Assembly: GCF_036670015.1 (NCBI RefSeq) | Contig: NZ_CP137636.1 | Location: 2,210,501-2,274,500, forward strand | Source of the DNA: Niallia sp. XMNu-256 | GTDB taxonomy: Bacteria; Bacillota; Bacilli; Bacillales; Cytobacillaceae | Length of the DNA stretch: 64,000 nt | Direction: 5' to 3' | Part shown: positions 53,324-63,702 of the stretch, piece by piece | Layout of the letters: each line of letters starts with the position of its first letter | Numbering within the stretch: the first letter of the stretch is position 1 | The notes under the pieces: generated by a model | Told to the model about the DNA's origin: nothing | Seen by the model: the letters and a program-made list of their open reading frames with translations, nothing else | The model's database searches: none | Made by a program: the position numbers and the translations under genes

Positions 53324-54250
53324 CTAACTTATTTTTCGCCCATGAATTCTTATAATCAGTTTGCCAAAGCCTTCAGCAAAAGGCAATACAGATAGAGAAC
53401 AAATTACATTAAATAAAACACTAATATGGGCAAGCTGCACTTCCGTTTTATTCGCAAGAGATGGTCCAAGTTCGGCGAGCGCACCAATAAATGGATAAAA
53501 TGCTAACACCCCGATTAGATTTAACCATATATGGGCGTAAGCTGTTAATCTCGCTTCTCTGCCTCCACCAATTGAGGCTAAAAAAGCATCTACACATGTA
53601 CCAATATTAGAGCCCAGTAGAATTGCGATACCAGTAGCTAACTCCATCGACCCCGCTGATAAGAAGCCCATAATAATTGCAGTTGTCGCCGTACTTGATT
53701 GAATAATTGCAGTTATGACTATTCCGGCTATTACACTTAGTAGGAGGCTATCATTCATAGAGGAGATAAAGCGATCAATCACTCCAAATTCTCTAAGTGG
53801 CAAGGCTAAAAATTCAAAGCCATCCATAGCTATAAATACAAAGGAAATGCCCAGCAAAACTAAACCAATGCTTTGGAACTTCTTTTTTTTCAAAAATAGA
53901 AGAACAATAGATAGAATGATTAGAGGAATTAATAAGGATTGAATATTAAAAGTTATAAGCTCAGTGGTAATCGTTGTCCCGATATTTGTTCCTAAAATAA
54001 TCCCGATTGATTGGGGAAATGTTAGTATCCTTGCAGAAATTAGTCCAATCGTAATGATCATTACTGCGGAGCTGCTTTGCAGCAAACATGTGATAAGGAT
54101 TCCTACTAAAAAACCTTTCCAAGGAACGTCTGTAGTACGAGTTAACCAACTTTTTAATGTCTCCCCTGATAAATGAAAAAGTCCGTATCTTAACATAGAC
54201 ATTCCTAAGATAAACAAACCAACTAATAAAATAAAGATTAATAGGATCAT
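53324..54250 (-). CDS. Na+/Pi cotransporter-family protein (YqeW-like)
   Basis: A 308-residue membrane protein with two inverted NptA/PNaS repeats. Each carries the QSSSA-type motif: CLLQSSSAVMIITIGLI near residue 48 and TAIIQSSTATTAIIMGFLSAG near 180. Companion blocks are GIILGTNIGTTITTE and AILLGSNIGTCVDAF. It lacks the C-terminal PhoU-like domain of longer members. It probably imports phosphate with sodium. ATG 54250 follows GGGAGGTGGGGAG; the frame extends 11 codons upstream. Confidence 0.87.
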   Translation of the reverse strand: MILLIFILLVGLFILGMSMLRYGLFHLSGETLKSWLTRTTDVPWKGFLVGILITCLLQSSSAVMIITIGLISARILTFPQSIGIILGTNIGTTITTELITFNIQSLLIPLIILSIVLLFLKKKKFQSIGLVLLGISFVFIAMDGFEFLALPLREFGVIDRFISSMNDSLLLSVIAGIVITAIIQSSTATTAIIMGFLSAGSMELATGIAILLGSNIGTCVDAFLASIGGGREARLTAYAHIWLNLIGVLAFYPFIGALAELGPSLANKTEVQLAHISVLFNVICSLSVLPFAEGFGKLIIRIHGRKIS

Positions 54251-54497
54251 CTCCCCACCTCCCTTATTATTTCTATGGGACAAGAAATGAGGTGATGTCT
54301 ATATTCTTTATCCTTCTTGAGGAAAAAGTAATTAAATGTTATATAGTAAATTTAATGTTATAATTAGTTGTATTGTTTTGAACGTATAAATAGTTGTTTT
54401 AACTTGACTACCTAGGGTTAATTCGGGCATAAATGGAAATAATGGAAATAATGTAAATGCATAAATGTAATTATTTTTGTAATGGAGGTTCGTTTAA

Positions 54498-54719
54498 TTG
54501 GAAATTGTACGTGATATGGAATTTGAAATTAAAAGTAGCTTTATTCCTAATATTAGTAATTCACAAACATTAAAAGTATTAGAAGTAACAGATGCAAGTG
54601 TTGTTGTTCTAATGGATCATTCCGGCAGCAGAGGAGTTTTTCCACTCGATCATTTCCAATATTGGATCCGAAAAAATTCATTAATCCCTATTGATGAACA
54701 TCAAGAAAAGTCTTCATAA
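54498..54719 (+). CDS. Uncharacterised 73-residue protein
   Basis: A small protein, mostly beta by appearance, starting at TTG with GGAGG about 10 bases upstream and reading MEIVRDMEFEIKSSFIPNIS. A central VLEVTDASVVVLMDHSGS segment suggests two strands and a turn. I do not recognise it. It ends at a strong terminator that overlaps its stop codon, supporting expression. Confidence 0.6.
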   Translation: MEIVRDMEFEIKSSFIPNISNSQTLKVLEVTDASVVVLMDHSGSRGVFPLDHFQYWIRKNSLIPIDEHQEKSS

Positions 54720-54763
54720 AAAAACAACAAGTTATAGCATTTAAACTATAACTTGTTGTTTTT
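54719..54763. terminator. Terminator between convergent genes
   Basis: AAAAACAACAAGTTATAG and CTATAACTTGTTGTTTTT form a perfect 18-bp stem with an 8-base loop, U-rich on both strands. Confidence 0.9.
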
Positions 54764-54779
54764 AATTTGATTGATTTTT

Positions 54780-55220
54780 TTAATAACTTTCTTCTACCTG
54801 GCATTCTTTTTCAAACACGGCAAGTCCGGCTAAAGCACACTGAACGTCTTCGTCTGCTGTTCCCCCTGAAACACCAATTCCACCAACAATCACACCATCA
54901 TAAATTAATGGAATCCCTCCGCCGAATACTACCAAACGATTCGTATGTACGATACCAGTGAGCAATGCAGGATCATCTTTAATCATCGGATACCACTCAT
55001 GTGTTGGTTTTCCAAATGCTGCTGCAGTATAAGCTTTATTTTCTGCGATTTCTCCACTTAGTAACGCAGCTTCATCCATTCGAATAAAGGCTTTTAAGTT
55101 TGCCCCTTCATCGACAATCGCTGCATTAATTTTAATACGTAATTCTTCGGCTTTATTAGTAATTGCTTCTAACATTCGAAACGCCATTGATTGTGTTAAA
55201 GCATACTTTTGATATAACAA
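54780..55220 (-). CDS. GlcG/HbpS-family protein
   Basis: A 146-residue protein of the GlcG/HbpS (DUF336) family. Typical blocks are AAIVDEGANLKAFIRMD near residue 33 and VVFGGGIPLIYDGVIVGGIGVSGG near 96. HbpS binds heme in Streptomyces; GlcG genes accompany glycolate or propanediol operons, none of which is near. TTG 55220 is six bases after GAGGTG; GTG 55229 is in frame. The ligand is unknown. Confidence 0.83.
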   Translation of the reverse strand: MLYQKYALTQSMAFRMLEAITNKAEELRIKINAAIVDEGANLKAFIRMDEAALLSGEIAENKAYTAAAFGKPTHEWYPMIKDDPALLTGIVHTNRLVVFGGGIPLIYDGVIVGGIGVSGGTADEDVQCALAGLAVFEKECQVEESY

Positions 55221-55573
55221 TTGTTTCACCTCTTCTAAATATTATAGCTTTTTCTCTAATTTTCATAATCCTCTATTGTAAAAATATTAAGATTACTTTC
55301 CGCTGTCAGGCAACATGCAAAGGCAAATTCCTATTCTAATTTTCATCTGAAAGAATCTCAATTGGACGAATTTATATAATAATTATATGATAGGCTACTA
55401 CTTTGACAATTCTATTGTTTCTCTGTACGCAACAAGTATCCATAATTTAAGTTTTTATAATAATATCTCTATTTATAAAAAAATAAATTATTTAATTTTA
55501 TGCAATTATTATATACCATTTTTTCGAATAATGCACATAATTAAAACTATTATATAATAATTTTAATATTAAT
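55221..55573. other. 350-base AT-rich gap, nothing identified
   Basis: The region upstream of the GlcG-like gene is very AT-rich, with no open frame, tRNA or clear repeat. It ends at the terminator of the lipoprotein gene. Confidence 0.5.
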
Positions 55574-55605
55574 AAAAAAACCCAATTACATTGAATTGGA
55601 TTTTT
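55574..55605 (-). terminator. Terminator of the lipoprotein gene
   Basis: On the minus strand AATCCAATT pairs with AATTGGGTT (one wobble), followed by TTTTTATT. Confidence 0.8.
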
Positions 55606-55612
55606 CTTGGAA

Positions 55613-56656
55613 CTACAAGGCATTTGTTGTCATGTTTGCATCCTTTAATAATTGAATCCATACATTTTTATAATCTTCCCTCATCGGAGGACCAATTTTT
55701 GTATACCGTAATACAAATAAATGGTTTTCGTAAGAGAATACACGAGCAACTTCATGCATATCTGGTTGAACAGGATCATTCGTTACCGTATATTCATAAA
55801 TAGCATCCGTTGAAGTACTTTCAATCACTTGGAAAGTATAATCACCCGAAACGAAGCTTGGTATATTTTGTTCAAAGTTACGTAAATAATTTTCGATCCC
55901 GACATTGCTATGACTGTTTTCAAAAAATTGAATGGTGTATAATTCCGTCCAATTATCGAGTGTTTCCCCCGCTAACATGAACTCAGCTATTGCAGTTCCT
56001 TCTCCCTCTTCATAATAATTTTCAACCCACTGACGTTCATCTAGATAGAAATTCAACATCTCTATAGTCGATCTATATTTGTAATCTGCTGAACCATATG
56101 CTTCAGTATTTTCATCAAGAGGGTAACCAGATTCATCTAGATAAGTTGTGGTATCAATGGTAGTGGATGTAATCTTCCATTTGCCATTATCCGGCTTTAA
56201 TGTGTGTGTACCAGTCGTTTCGGTATTTTGTGTTGGCGGTCCTTCAAGTTGGATGGTCGTTTGTTTGAATGAAATAATCGCTTGTTGTTCTGTTTTCTCA
56301 ATTACCTTCAGATCGGATACTTTAACTTGGAAGACGTAAGTTTCCATTAACGCCTTTACATCTGCTTCGGTGGAGTTATAAATCGGTGACTGCGAATGAA
56401 TGGTTTCCATGTAGCCTGCTAAATCGTTATTATTGAAAGCATTCGTGTTTGCTTCAATTATGTTAAATAGTTCTTCATCTGCTGGAATTTTTGATTTTGA
56501 TGGATCTTCTTTTGAAGTTTGGTTATTTTCATTTTGTTTTTCTCCCCCTGAAGAGGTGGATGGTGGTACGGCAACAGGTTTACCAAGGCAACCGGCTAAC
56601 AATAACATCAAGGTTACAGTCATCAATACCATAGACCATGTTTTTCTTTTCCTCAT
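55613..56656 (-). CDS. Lipoprotein with NTF2-like domain
   Basis: A 347-residue secreted lipoprotein. The signal peptide (KTWSMVLMTVTLMLLLAGC) ends in lipobox LLAGC with Cys 23 as the acylated residue. A Ser/Asn/Lys linker (24-60) follows, then a probable NTF2/SnoaL-like domain (about 62-170, NIIEANTNAFNNNDLAGYM) and a second alpha/beta domain to the C terminus. No catalytic motif is clear; it may bind a small ligand. AAGGGGGGCTTCTA precedes the ATG. Monocistronic. Confidence 0.8.
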   Translation of the reverse strand: MRKRKTWSMVLMTVTLMLLLAGCLGKPVAVPPSTSSGGEKQNENNQTSKEDPSKSKIPADEELFNIIEANTNAFNNNDLAGYMETIHSQSPIYNSTEADVKALMETYVFQVKVSDLKVIEKTEQQAIISFKQTTIQLEGPPTQNTETTGTHTLKPDNGKWKITSTTIDTTTYLDESGYPLDENTEAYGSADYKYRSTIEMLNFYLDERQWVENYYEEGEGTAIAEFMLAGETLDNWTELYTIQFFENSHSNVGIENYLRNFEQNIPSFVSGDYTFQVIESTSTDAIYEYTVTNDPVQPDMHEVARVFSYENHLFVLRYTKIGPPMREDYKNVWIQLLKDANMTTNAL

Positions 56657-56756
56657 TAGAAGCCCCCCTTGTTGAGCAAAACATGGATGATTATTGTGTT
56701 CTCTGCATTATATTTCGACAAAGCTCATCCTACACCTAAAAAATTATAAACACATG

Positions 56757-56804
56757 AAAAAAGAGTGCTAGGAACCTTCCAATTGGAAGTGCCTAGCACT
56801 CTTT
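56757..56804 (-). terminator. Terminator of xpaC-telA
   Basis: AAAGAGTGCTAGG and CCTAGCACTCTTT form a perfect 13-bp stem that encloses a second stem CTTCCA/GGAAG. A T run follows on the minus strand. Confidence 0.9.
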
Positions 56805-56808
56805 CACT

Positions 56809-57993
56809 TTATTGATTTCGTAAATTGAGTAATTTGGTCTTTAATTCGTTTTCCATAGAGACCAGTTCTTGTTCTGCTTGTTGACGTTTAACACGGCCTT
56901 CTGCTTGGATTCTCAACGTTTCTTCTAAAGTAGTTACAAGGCTTTCTTGAGTTTTCTTTAATGTTTCAATATCAACAATTCCACGTTCATTTTCTTTAGC
57001 TGTTTCAATCGTATTTGTTTTAAGCATTTCTGCATTTTTTAACAATAAATCATTCGTTGTCTTGGATACTTGTTTTTGTGCGTTTACGGCATGTTGTTGA
57101 CGAATTAACGTTAGAGCAATAGCAATTTGATTTTTCCATAATGGAATGGCCGTCATAATTGATGATTGGATTTTTTCAACAAGGGCCATGTTTGTATTTT
57201 GAATCAATCGAATTTGTGGTGCACTTTGCGTTGTGATTTGACGGCTTAATTTTAAGTCATGCATTCGCTTTTCCAGTCGATCAGCAAATTGCAACATATC
57301 ATTAACTTCTTGGTAATCCATTTGATTTTGAGTTTTTTCAGCCTTCTGCTTAAGTTCAGGGATGACTTTCGTGTGTAGTTCTTCGAGTTTGACTTCCCCA
57401 GCTGCAATATAAATATTTAATGCTTGGAAATAATCTTTATTTTTATCATATAATTGTTCAAGCATCATGTTATCAGACATAAGTGCTTTTTTACATTGTT
57501 CCAACTTTACTGTGATCCGGTCAATTTGGGCACCTGTTTTTTGATACTTAGACATAATTTCATTCACAGACTTTGATAATTTTCCGAATAACCTAGAAAT
57601 GACATTTCGTTTTTCGGGTTTTAATTCATCTGGGTTAACTTGCTCCAGTTTTCTCATCAGGTCCGTTAAGATTTCACCAATTTCACCTGTATCTTTATTT
57701 TGTACATGGTCAAGCATAGAATGAGAAAAGTTCAATAACTTTGACTGAGCTTGTGTTCCATACACGGTGATGGATTGGTGATTGCGTGGGTCAATTTGTT
57801 GTGCTAACCCGATGGCCTTTTGTTTATTTTCTTCTGTCAATGTGTCAATGACCTTTAATGGACGGCCCGAACCTTCTGTTAAGGATGTTTGGGATTTTGG
57901 TTGTAATGAAGTCGTTGAATCAAATGTATCTAAGTCTCCAAATGGATTGTCTAATAATTGATCGAGTTCAGAATTTGCCTTATGTTCAACCAA
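56809..57993 (-). CDS. telA: TelA/KlaA-family toxic-anion resistance protein (YaaN-like)
   Basis: A 394-residue, largely helical coiled-coil protein of the TelA/KlaA family. Key blocks are [21 protein letters not shown] near residue 64, [19 protein letters not shown] near 130 and [21 protein letters not shown] near 292. Family members were linked to tellurite or nisin resistance in other genera, and the B. subtilis homologue yaaN also follows xpaC. The gene begins two bases after xpaC, indicating a two-gene operon and possibly a complex at the membrane. Confidence 0.88.
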   Translation of the reverse strand: MVEHKANSELDQLLDNPFGDLDTFDSTTSLQPKSQTSLTEGSGRPLKVIDTLTEENKQKAIGLAQQIDPRNHQSITVYGTQAQSKLLNFSHSMLDHVQNKDTGEIGEILTDLMRKLEQVNPDELKPEKRNVISRLFGKLSKSVNEIMSKYQKTGAQIDRITVKLEQCKKALMSDNMMLEQLYDKNKDYFQALNIYIAAGEVKLEELHTKVIPELKQKAEKTQNQMDYQEVNDMLQFADRLEKRMHDLKLSRQITTQSAPQIRLIQNTNMALVEKIQSSIMTAIPLWKNQIAIALTLIRQQHAVNAQKQVSKTTNDLLLKNAEMLKTNTIETAKENERGIVDIETLKKTQESLVTTLEETLRIQAEGRVKRQQAEQELVSMENELKTKLLNLRNQ

Positions 57994-57995
57994 GG

Positions 57996-58643
57996 TTACT
58001 GCCTCCTATTATCATCTTTATTTTCGGGAAGTCTACCAATTGTTTTCTTTGCAACATCTAGTTCGAAATGTAAGTCATCAATATCATCTTCTAATACTTT
58101 AAATAAATCTTGTTCTATAGAATCGGTTAATTTATCAATCGTAAGCCTTGTTTCTTTTAAAGAAATTATCAGTTCTGATGTCTTAGCTGGTTGCGAGTGA
58201 AGCAATGCATATTTTTCCGTTAACTCTACAACAGAGTCCAAATTAGTAAAATAAAATCGCTCTGCTTTGAAAAAGCGTTTTGGTTCTTTTTTAGTGGTTG
58301 AGTAAATTTTATTAACTAAACGAACGAGCTCTAAGTTTTGCTTAATATCGGAAAGATTACGAATCCGTAGCATTGCTTTTTGTAAACGATTTATTTTCTC
58401 CTTTGCCTCTTTCAAATTTTGTTTGACATATTTGTATTCCCGTCGACTAATCCCGTTGTCTTTTAAGAATTGTCGATTAAAAAGTCCACCTATTAGAAGA
58501 AACACAATGCCTCCACCTATTAGACCTGTCAAAAATGATGGAAAAATGGCTATATCAAATGAAAAGAAGCTTATTAACCAGACAAGAACTGTTGTTGAAA
58601 TACCAGCTGCTGTTCGCAGAATAAATTGAAAAAAATATTTCAT
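57996..58643 (-). CDS. xpaC: XpaC-family membrane protein
   Basis: A 215-residue protein with two N-terminal transmembrane helices (about residues 10-52) and a long cytoplasmic helical region rich in Lys and Glu. It matches XpaC, named for hydrolysis of 5-bromo-4-chloroindolyl phosphate in B. subtilis, though it has no evident phosphatase motif. It is the first gene of the xpaC-telA operon. Confidence 0.87.
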   Translation of the reverse strand: MKYFFQFILRTAAGISTTVLVWLISFFSFDIAIFPSFLTGLIGGGIVFLLIGGLFNRQFLKDNGISRREYKYVKQNLKEAKEKINRLQKAMLRIRNLSDIKQNLELVRLVNKIYSTTKKEPKRFFKAERFYFTNLDSVVELTEKYALLHSQPAKTSELIISLKETRLTIDKLTDSIEQDLFKVLEDDIDDLHFELDVAKKTIGRLPENKDDNRRQ

Positions 58644-58901
58644 GATCCACCTACTCCTATCGATTCATTCCCATGAAGGTTCATCTAATCACATACAGGT
58701 TTATAATGATAAAACTACCGCCTCATTCGCATCTATATATACGATGCAAATGACGAGAAAGTTTCAACTCTATTTTAAAGGAGTTGTTCTATTTTTACTA
58801 CTTGTTTCAACTAAAATAAATGCAAAGTATGAATAGAAACTACGACTTGAGGATGAGAGTAAAGTTAAAAAATACGGCTAGGTTAGGATCATGTTTACAC
58901 G

Positions 58902-58935
58902 AATCATTCATTGCACATGAATGATTGCTCTTTTT
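58902..58935 (+). terminator. + strand terminator with no intact gene upstream
   Basis: AATCATTCAT and ATGAATGATT form a perfect 10-bp stem around TGCAC, followed by GCTCTTTTTAGG. Confidence 0.75.
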
Positions 58936-58946
58936 AGGCACTTTGT

Positions 58947-59114
58947 ATGTTAGCGGAATTAGGAGCGGATTAGGGAAATTCTTGCTATCCCGTCATTACT
59001 GGTTTTAGTGAATTTGGAACGATCTATGCAAATGTTTCACATTCCAACATGAGCGGTGGTCTAAGTATTTCGAATGATTCGGCATCATCTTATTACAGTA
59101 TCAATCAGTTATGA
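58947..59114 (+). pseudogene. C-terminal remnant of an unidentified gene
   Basis: One frame reads MLAELGAD, hits TAG at 58971, then continues 46 codons (GNSCYPVITGFSEFGTIYAN onward) to TGA at 59112. The last part, rich in Ser and Asn, looks like the end of a secreted beta-rich protein. No start or upstream body is present. It abuts the sirB stop on the other strand, so it probably marks a recombination scar. Confidence 0.45.
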
Positions 59115-59117
59115 AAA

Positions 59118-59861
59118 TCACTTTTCCCCTTCTAGTAATTCATAAATTTGCCCGATAATAATGTTCTCGATGATCGGATGAAAGCCTAAATATTGACATA
59201 AAACCCATGTTGTACGACGGTCATCTTTAACCTTTCCAATCGCTGCTTGAATCGTTTTCATTAATATGCCAGTGAAGAAAAGGTAAGGAATGACAAAAAC
59301 ATGTTTCAAATGATGATCTTGGACCAGTTCGAGTCCTTCCTGAAGTGTTGGTCTAGTCGCGGCTAAAAAACAAACCTCAACTTTATTAATTTTTGTTTTT
59401 TGTTTTAGTTTCTCTCCGATTAAGAATAAGTCTCTTTTGACATCAGGATCACTGCTCCCACGCCCCACTAAAAGGACGCTATCTCCTTGCTGCAATGCCG
59501 CTCCTGTCTCTGAGATCTTTTCTAGCAAGAGGTCAACCATTTGATCATTTACGCCAATTGGGTGGCCATATTTCACCTTAACATTGGGAAACCGCTTCTG
59601 TTGAAGAGCTAACTCTTCAGGGATGTCCTTTTTGGCGTGTGCAGCTGTTAACAGTAAGACAGGAATAACAACAATGTTCGTTGCGCCCTGATTTACGCAA
59701 CGTTCAAAACCTTGGGCAATACTTGGCTGAGAAAGTTCTATAAAAGCAATTTCTTGAATGGAAACGTCTACTTTTTTAATAATTTTATTAACAAATGAAA
59801 CCGCTTGGTCAGTCGCTTCTTTCACTCGACTGCCATGACATATGTAAAGAATTGCGTTCAT
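59118..59861 (-). CDS. sirB: Sirohydrochlorin chelatase (CbiX/SirB)
   Basis: A 247-residue class II chelatase with two CbiX repeats. Metal-binding His residues are in YICHGSRVKEA (near residue 9) and in LTAAHAKKDIPEEL near 73, with VGRGSSDPD in the second half. It inserts iron (or cobalt) into sirohydrochlorin; siroheme serves sulfite reductase. It is last in the cys operon, 69 bases after cysC across a hairpin. The sumT and sirC genes that flank it in B. subtilis are missing. Confidence 0.9.
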   Translation of the reverse strand: MNAILYICHGSRVKEATDQAVSFVNKIIKKVDVSIQEIAFIELSQPSIAQGFERCVNQGATNIVVIPVLLLTAAHAKKDIPEELALQQKRFPNVKVKYGHPIGVNDQMVDLLLEKISETGAALQQGDSVLLVGRGSSDPDVKRDLFLIGEKLKQKTKINKVEVCFLAATRPTLQEGLELVQDHHLKHVFVIPYLFFTGILMKTIQAAIGKVKDDRRTTWVLCQYLGFHPIIENIIIGQIYELLEGEK

Positions 59862-59883
59862 AATTTCACCTCAATAAAAATAT

Positions 59884-59924
59884 AAAGGAAAAAGAGAGTT
59901 AATACAAACCTCCCTTTTTCCTTT
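59884..59924 (-). terminator. Hairpin between cysC and sirB
   Basis: A 15-bp stem with one mismatch (AAAGGAAAAAG-GAG with CTC-CTTTTTCCTTT) is followed on the minus strand by ATATTTTTATTG. It may partly terminate transcription or protect the upstream mRNA. Confidence 0.6.
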
Positions 59925-59930
59925 ATAGGA

Positions 59931-60530
59931 TTAGATTAAATTTTTTTCTTTTAAATAGTGTATGATTTGTTCGACACTTTCTTCAATTGAGTTCAAATGA
60001 CTTTCAATGATAATTTCAGGTTTTTCTGGCTCTTCATACGGAGAACTAATGCCTGTAAATTCCTTTATTACCCCTTGTCGAGCTTTTTGATACAACCCTT
60101 TTGGATCACGCTCTTCACAAGTTTCAATTGGACACTTCACATAGACTTCAATAAATTCGTTATCTTCCAGCAAGTCACGTACGAGCTTCCGATCTTGTTG
60201 AAACGGGGAGATAAAGGCTGTTAATACAACTTGACCGCTATCGACAAAAAGTTTAGATACTTCTCCAATTCGTCTAATATTTTCTGTGCGATCTTCATCG
60301 GAAAAACCTAAATCTTTATTTAATCCATGTCGAATGTTATCCCCGTCTAATACATAGTTTCTTACACCAGCGTGATATAATCGTGCTGCGAGTGCATTTG
60401 CCAGTGTTGACTTTCCTGAACCGGATAGACCTGTAAACCATAGGACAAAGCTATTGTGACCATTTTGTTTGCGACGGTCTTCTTTTAAAATCGATTGGTC
60501 ATGCCAAACAACATTTGTACTCTTTGCCAA
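59931..60530 (-). CDS. cysC: Adenylylsulfate (APS) kinase
   Basis: A 199-residue kinase that converts APS to PAPS. The P-loop is [14 protein letters not shown] (residues 34-47). [18 protein letters not shown] near 60 and the lid-region [10 protein letters not shown] near 144 are diagnostic. AGGAGGATGCAAG precedes the start. It follows sat by about 57 bases in the sulfate activation operon. Confidence 0.95.
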   Translation of the reverse strand: MAKSTNVVWHDQSILKEDRRKQNGHNSFVLWFTGLSGSGKSTLANALAARLYHAGVRNYVLDGDNIRHGLNKDLGFSDEDRTENIRRIGEVSKLFVDSGQVVLTAFISPFQQDRKLVRDLLEDNEFIEVYVKCPIETCEERDPKGLYQKARQGVIKEFTGISSPYEEPEKPEIIIESHLNSIEESVEQIIHYLKEKNLI

Positions 60531-60587
60531 CTTGCATCCTCCTCTTTTTCATATAAAAATGAAATATGAAACCCTTGCTACTTTTTC

Positions 60588-61739
60588 TTATTTAGATTGT
60601 ACTGCATGTCGCTGTAAGCCTTTGATTAATACCTCAATAACTTCTTTACGGCTGAACGTGCTTGGAGGGATTTCCCCATTACGCAGCATTTCCCTAACTT
60701 TTGTACCTGATAAAATGACATGGTCTTCTTTACTGTGTGGGCATGTTTTTGCAGAAGCCATATTTTCACATTTTGTGCAATAAAAACTGTGTTCAAAGAA
60801 TAATAGAGTAATCCCTAATTCATCAGGCGTAAAATTACTAAAAATCTCTTGGGCGTCATATGTACCGTAATAGTTCCCTACTCCGGCATGATCGCGGCCA
60901 ACAATAAAGTGTGTGCATCCATAATTTTTTCGAACCATCGCGTGGAAAATTGCTTCTCTCGGACCTGCATAACGCATGGCTGCTGGGAATACAGCTAAAA
61001 ATACACGATCTAATGGATAATAGTTCTTTAATAAAATTTGGTAGCTTTCCATTCTTACGTCAGCTGGAATATCATCTGACTTTGTTTCTCCAACAAGTGG
61101 ATTTAAGAAAAGTCCATCTACAATTTCTAGCGCTGTTTTTTGAATATATTCGTGGGCACGGTGTACCGGATTTCTTGTTTGGAATCCAACAACTGTATTC
61201 CAGCCCTTTTCTTCAAAGGATTTTCTTGTTTCACTTGGATCCAAATGGAATTCACCGAATTGCTCTCTTTCAATACGTTTTACAAGTGTGATTTTTCCAC
61301 CCACATATACATTTCCACGCTCGAACATTTTCTTTACTCCCGGATGAGCGAGATCTGTTGTTCCATATACGTTTGCTGCTTCTCTTTCTTTATCTGGAAC
61401 ATAGATATCTGAAACAGTTATGACCCCATATGTTTTTCCTTCGTATTCAAGACGAACTTCTTCCCCTACTTCTATCGTTCCTGCTTGTTCATTTGTTACA
61501 GGCAATGTAATCGGAATACTCCATACATATCCAGATGCTAAGCGCATATTTTCAACGACGGATACATAATCTTTTTCTGTTAAAAATCCTTCAATTGGGC
61601 TATACGCTCCTGTACCAATTAGCTCTAAGTCACTTAAGCTAATATTATCTAATTCTATGGACTTTTCGATTTTTGAAAAATCATATTCTCCATTCCAACG
61701 ATTAATTAATGTTCCTCCATGTGGTGTACTTAATGACAT
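60588..61739 (-). CDS. sat: Sulfate adenylyltransferase (ATP sulfurylase)
   Basis: A 383-residue homomeric ATP sulfurylase that makes APS from sulfate and ATP. Signatures are [19 protein letters not shown] near residue 184, [20 protein letters not shown] near 251 and [13 protein letters not shown] near 283. A Cys-rich segment [18 protein letters not shown] near 320 fits the zinc-site region of prokaryotic Sat. AGGAGGAATTGA precedes the ATG. Confidence 0.96.
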   Translation of the reverse strand: MSLSTPHGGTLINRWNGEYDFSKIEKSIELDNISLSDLELIGTGAYSPIEGFLTEKDYVSVVENMRLASGYVWSIPITLPVTNEQAGTIEVGEEVRLEYEGKTYGVITVSDIYVPDKEREAANVYGTTDLAHPGVKKMFERGNVYVGGKITLVKRIEREQFGEFHLDPSETRKSFEEKGWNTVVGFQTRNPVHRAHEYIQKTALEIVDGLFLNPLVGETKSDDIPADVRMESYQILLKNYYPLDRVFLAVFPAAMRYAGPREAIFHAMVRKNYGCTHFIVGRDHAGVGNYYGTYDAQEIFSNFTPDELGITLLFFEHSFYCTKCENMASAKTCPHSKEDHVILSGTKVREMLRNGEIPPSTFSRKEVIEVLIKGLQRHAVQSK

Positions 61740-61784
61740 AATTCAATTCCTCCTATAGATAATTACAATTATATGATTAAGGGG

Positions 61785-62864
61785 TTAAATACCTTCCCCA
61801 TTTTCATAATAAGAACGGTTTTCTTGTTGAATCGTTTTGATTAAACTTAATATACCAATTGTGGCTAAACATACACTTAACAAAACAATGACGGTGTACA
61901 CATCACTATCAATAAACAATTTCATTAAGCCATAGGAAATCACTAATGACACAACGGGTGAAACAAGCCATACTTTGATAATTTTGCTAATTACTTTATT
62001 GTTCACTTGATTCTTGCCTTTTTTGGAAACACCAATTCCCATAATTGCCGTACTTGTGACTTGAGTAAGTGGGACGGGTATTCCAAAGATCGAAGCTAAT
62101 ATTACGAGAGTTGCTCCTATGGATGAAATCGTTCCCCCTTCAAGTAAGGTAAATCTAGTAATTTTCTTTGCGTTAGTCTGCAAAACTCGACCACCAAGAA
62201 ATAACACACCTGCTGCAATAAAAATTCCGCCTACTATAGTTCCTGTTGTCATTGAAACCAAATTGGCACCAACTAAAGGACCTATGGCATTTCCAACATT
62301 ATTCATTCCTGCTGAAAAAGCTTCCAAGAATCCTACGATGATGACAAACACGGCTAAGATCCGTTGTGCTTTTTTCTCTTTTAATTGTGGATATTTCTTA
62401 TTCACAATCGCAATGATTTTCCCGAAAATAAAGGCTAAAGTAAAACCAACTACTGGAACAATGACCCAAAAAGAAACAATGACTAAAATATTATTAACAA
62501 ACAATGCTTGCTCGGCAATTCCAACCCCAACGACTGCACCTACAGTAATCTCACTCGTTGACAATGGAATACCTAACAAATTGGCAATAAACAAGGAAAT
62601 CGCTGCTGATACTAAAATAATCAATACTACTTTTGCGGTTAACAGGGCTTGGGGGATAATTCCCGTTCCTATTGTTTTGGCGACTTCACTTCCACCAATA
62701 ACAGCTCCTAAAAGGATAGCAATCGCACATAAAAGTAAAGCCTTTTTTCTACTTTGAATCGCACCTGAACCATAGGCAACACTCATCGCCGCAGCTGCAC
62801 CACTGGCACCTATGTTCATTGCGAAAAAGAGTGCTACAATTCCTGCTATATACGTTATGATCAT
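61785..62864 (-). CDS. cysP: Sulfate permease CysP (PiT family)
   Basis: A 359-residue polytopic protein of the inorganic phosphate transporter (PiT) family. Two inverted halves show GVGIAEQALFVNN, IVGFLEAFSAGMNNVGNAIGPL near residue 175 and a matching N-terminal segment. B. subtilis CysP is a PiT-fold sulfate importer encoded between cysH and sat, exactly this position, so sulfate rather than phosphate is the likely substrate. AAGAAGGAATAAACT precedes the start. Confidence 0.92.
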   Translation of the reverse strand: MIITYIAGIVALFFAMNIGASGAAAAMSVAYGSGAIQSRKKALLLCAIAILLGAVIGGSEVAKTIGTGIIPQALLTAKVVLIILVSAAISLFIANLLGIPLSTSEITVGAVVGVGIAEQALFVNNILVIVSFWVIVPVVGFTLAFIFGKIIAIVNKKYPQLKEKKAQRILAVFVIIVGFLEAFSAGMNNVGNAIGPLVGANLVSMTTGTIVGGIFIAAGVLFLGGRVLQTNAKKITRFTLLEGGTISSIGATLVILASIFGIPVPLTQVTSTAIMGIGVSKKGKNQVNNKVISKIIKVWLVSPVVSLVISYGLMKLFIDSDVYTVIVLLSVCLATIGILSLIKTIQQENRSYYENGEGI

Positions 62865-62885
62865 AGTTTATTCCTTCTTATCCTT

Positions 62886-63599
62886 TTATTGGTGTAGCCC
62901 ACATTCTGTCTTTGCCTGCCCTGTCCACCTTCCTGAGCGTAAATCACCAGGATTAATTGCAGGTGCTGTACAAGGCTGGCAACCAATACTTGGATAACCT
63001 TTATCATGTAATACATTGTAATCAAGACCATTTTTGTGTTGGTAGCGCCAAACATCCTTCCATGTCCAATGGATGAGGGGACAAACTTTTACTGATTTAA
63101 ATTTATGATCAGGATTCAGAAATTGCGTATGTTTTCTAGTTTCTGATTGTTCTCTTCTTAATCCAGATATCCACGCAGTTGCCCCTGATAGCACTTCGTT
63201 TAACGGAAGCACTTTACGGATTTCACAGCATTTATTTGGATTGTTTTTCCATAACTCATCTCCATGCTGTTCTGCCTGTTCTGCAAGTGTTAAACTAGGT
63301 TTCTTTAACTCTATTTGTAAAGATGGATAACGAGCTTTCACTTTATCAATTAATTCATAAGTTTCTTTAAAGTGAAGGTCCGTATCTAGAAAAACGATCT
63401 TAGCTTTGTTATTTACTTGTGCAATTAAGTCGATTAAGATAATCCCTTCTATTCCGAAACTACAAGCGTATACTAGCTTATCGCCGTAGTGTGAGTATGC
63501 CCATTTTAGAACTTGAAGTGCACCCTTTGTCTCATCGTCATAGGAAAACTCTTTAAGCGGAATTTCTTTAAATTTTTCATAGGTTAAGATCTCTGCCAT
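62886..63599 (-). CDS. cysH: Phosphoadenylyl/adenylyl-sulfate reductase
   Basis: A 237-residue reductase that converts APS or PAPS to sulfite with thioredoxin. It has the paired cysteines [12 protein letters not shown] near residue 122 and IGCQPCTAP near 205 that bind a [4Fe-4S] cluster, and the catalytic C-terminal ECGLHQ. This cysteine set marks the iron-sulfur class, able to use APS as well as PAPS, as shown for B. subtilis CysH. GGAGGTAGAGGC precedes the ATG. It heads cysH-cysP-sat-cysC-sirB. Confidence 0.94.
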   Translation of the reverse strand: MAEILTYEKFKEIPLKEFSYDDETKGALQVLKWAYSHYGDKLVYACSFGIEGIILIDLIAQVNNKAKIVFLDTDLHFKETYELIDKVKARYPSLQIELKKPSLTLAEQAEQHGDELWKNNPNKCCEIRKVLPLNEVLSGATAWISGLRREQSETRKHTQFLNPDHKFKSVKVCPLIHWTWKDVWRYQHKNGLDYNVLHDKGYPSIGCQPCTAPAINPGDLRSGRWTGQAKTECGLHQ

Positions 63600-63702
63600 G
63601 CCTCTACCTCCACATTTCTGTAGTCTTCGTTCTTAAGGTAATCTTCTTATCAAATGATATGTTTTTTACTTGTACATGGTTCAAAACTGCTTTTATTAAT
63701 AT

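Larger units (their letters stand above)
58644..59117. other. 474-base gap holding a terminator and a gene remnant
   Basis: No intact gene is seen between xpaC and the sirB stop. The left part is AT-rich, with a short unsupported frame. A + strand terminator lies at 58902-58935, and a C-terminal gene fragment runs up to the sirB stop. Confidence 0.5.

Noticed and set aside
58642-58836. 64-codon frame on the + strand upstream of the orphan terminator
   Set aside because: No ribosome site and it begins inside the xpaC promoter area; the hydrophobic C-terminal stretch alone is weak support.
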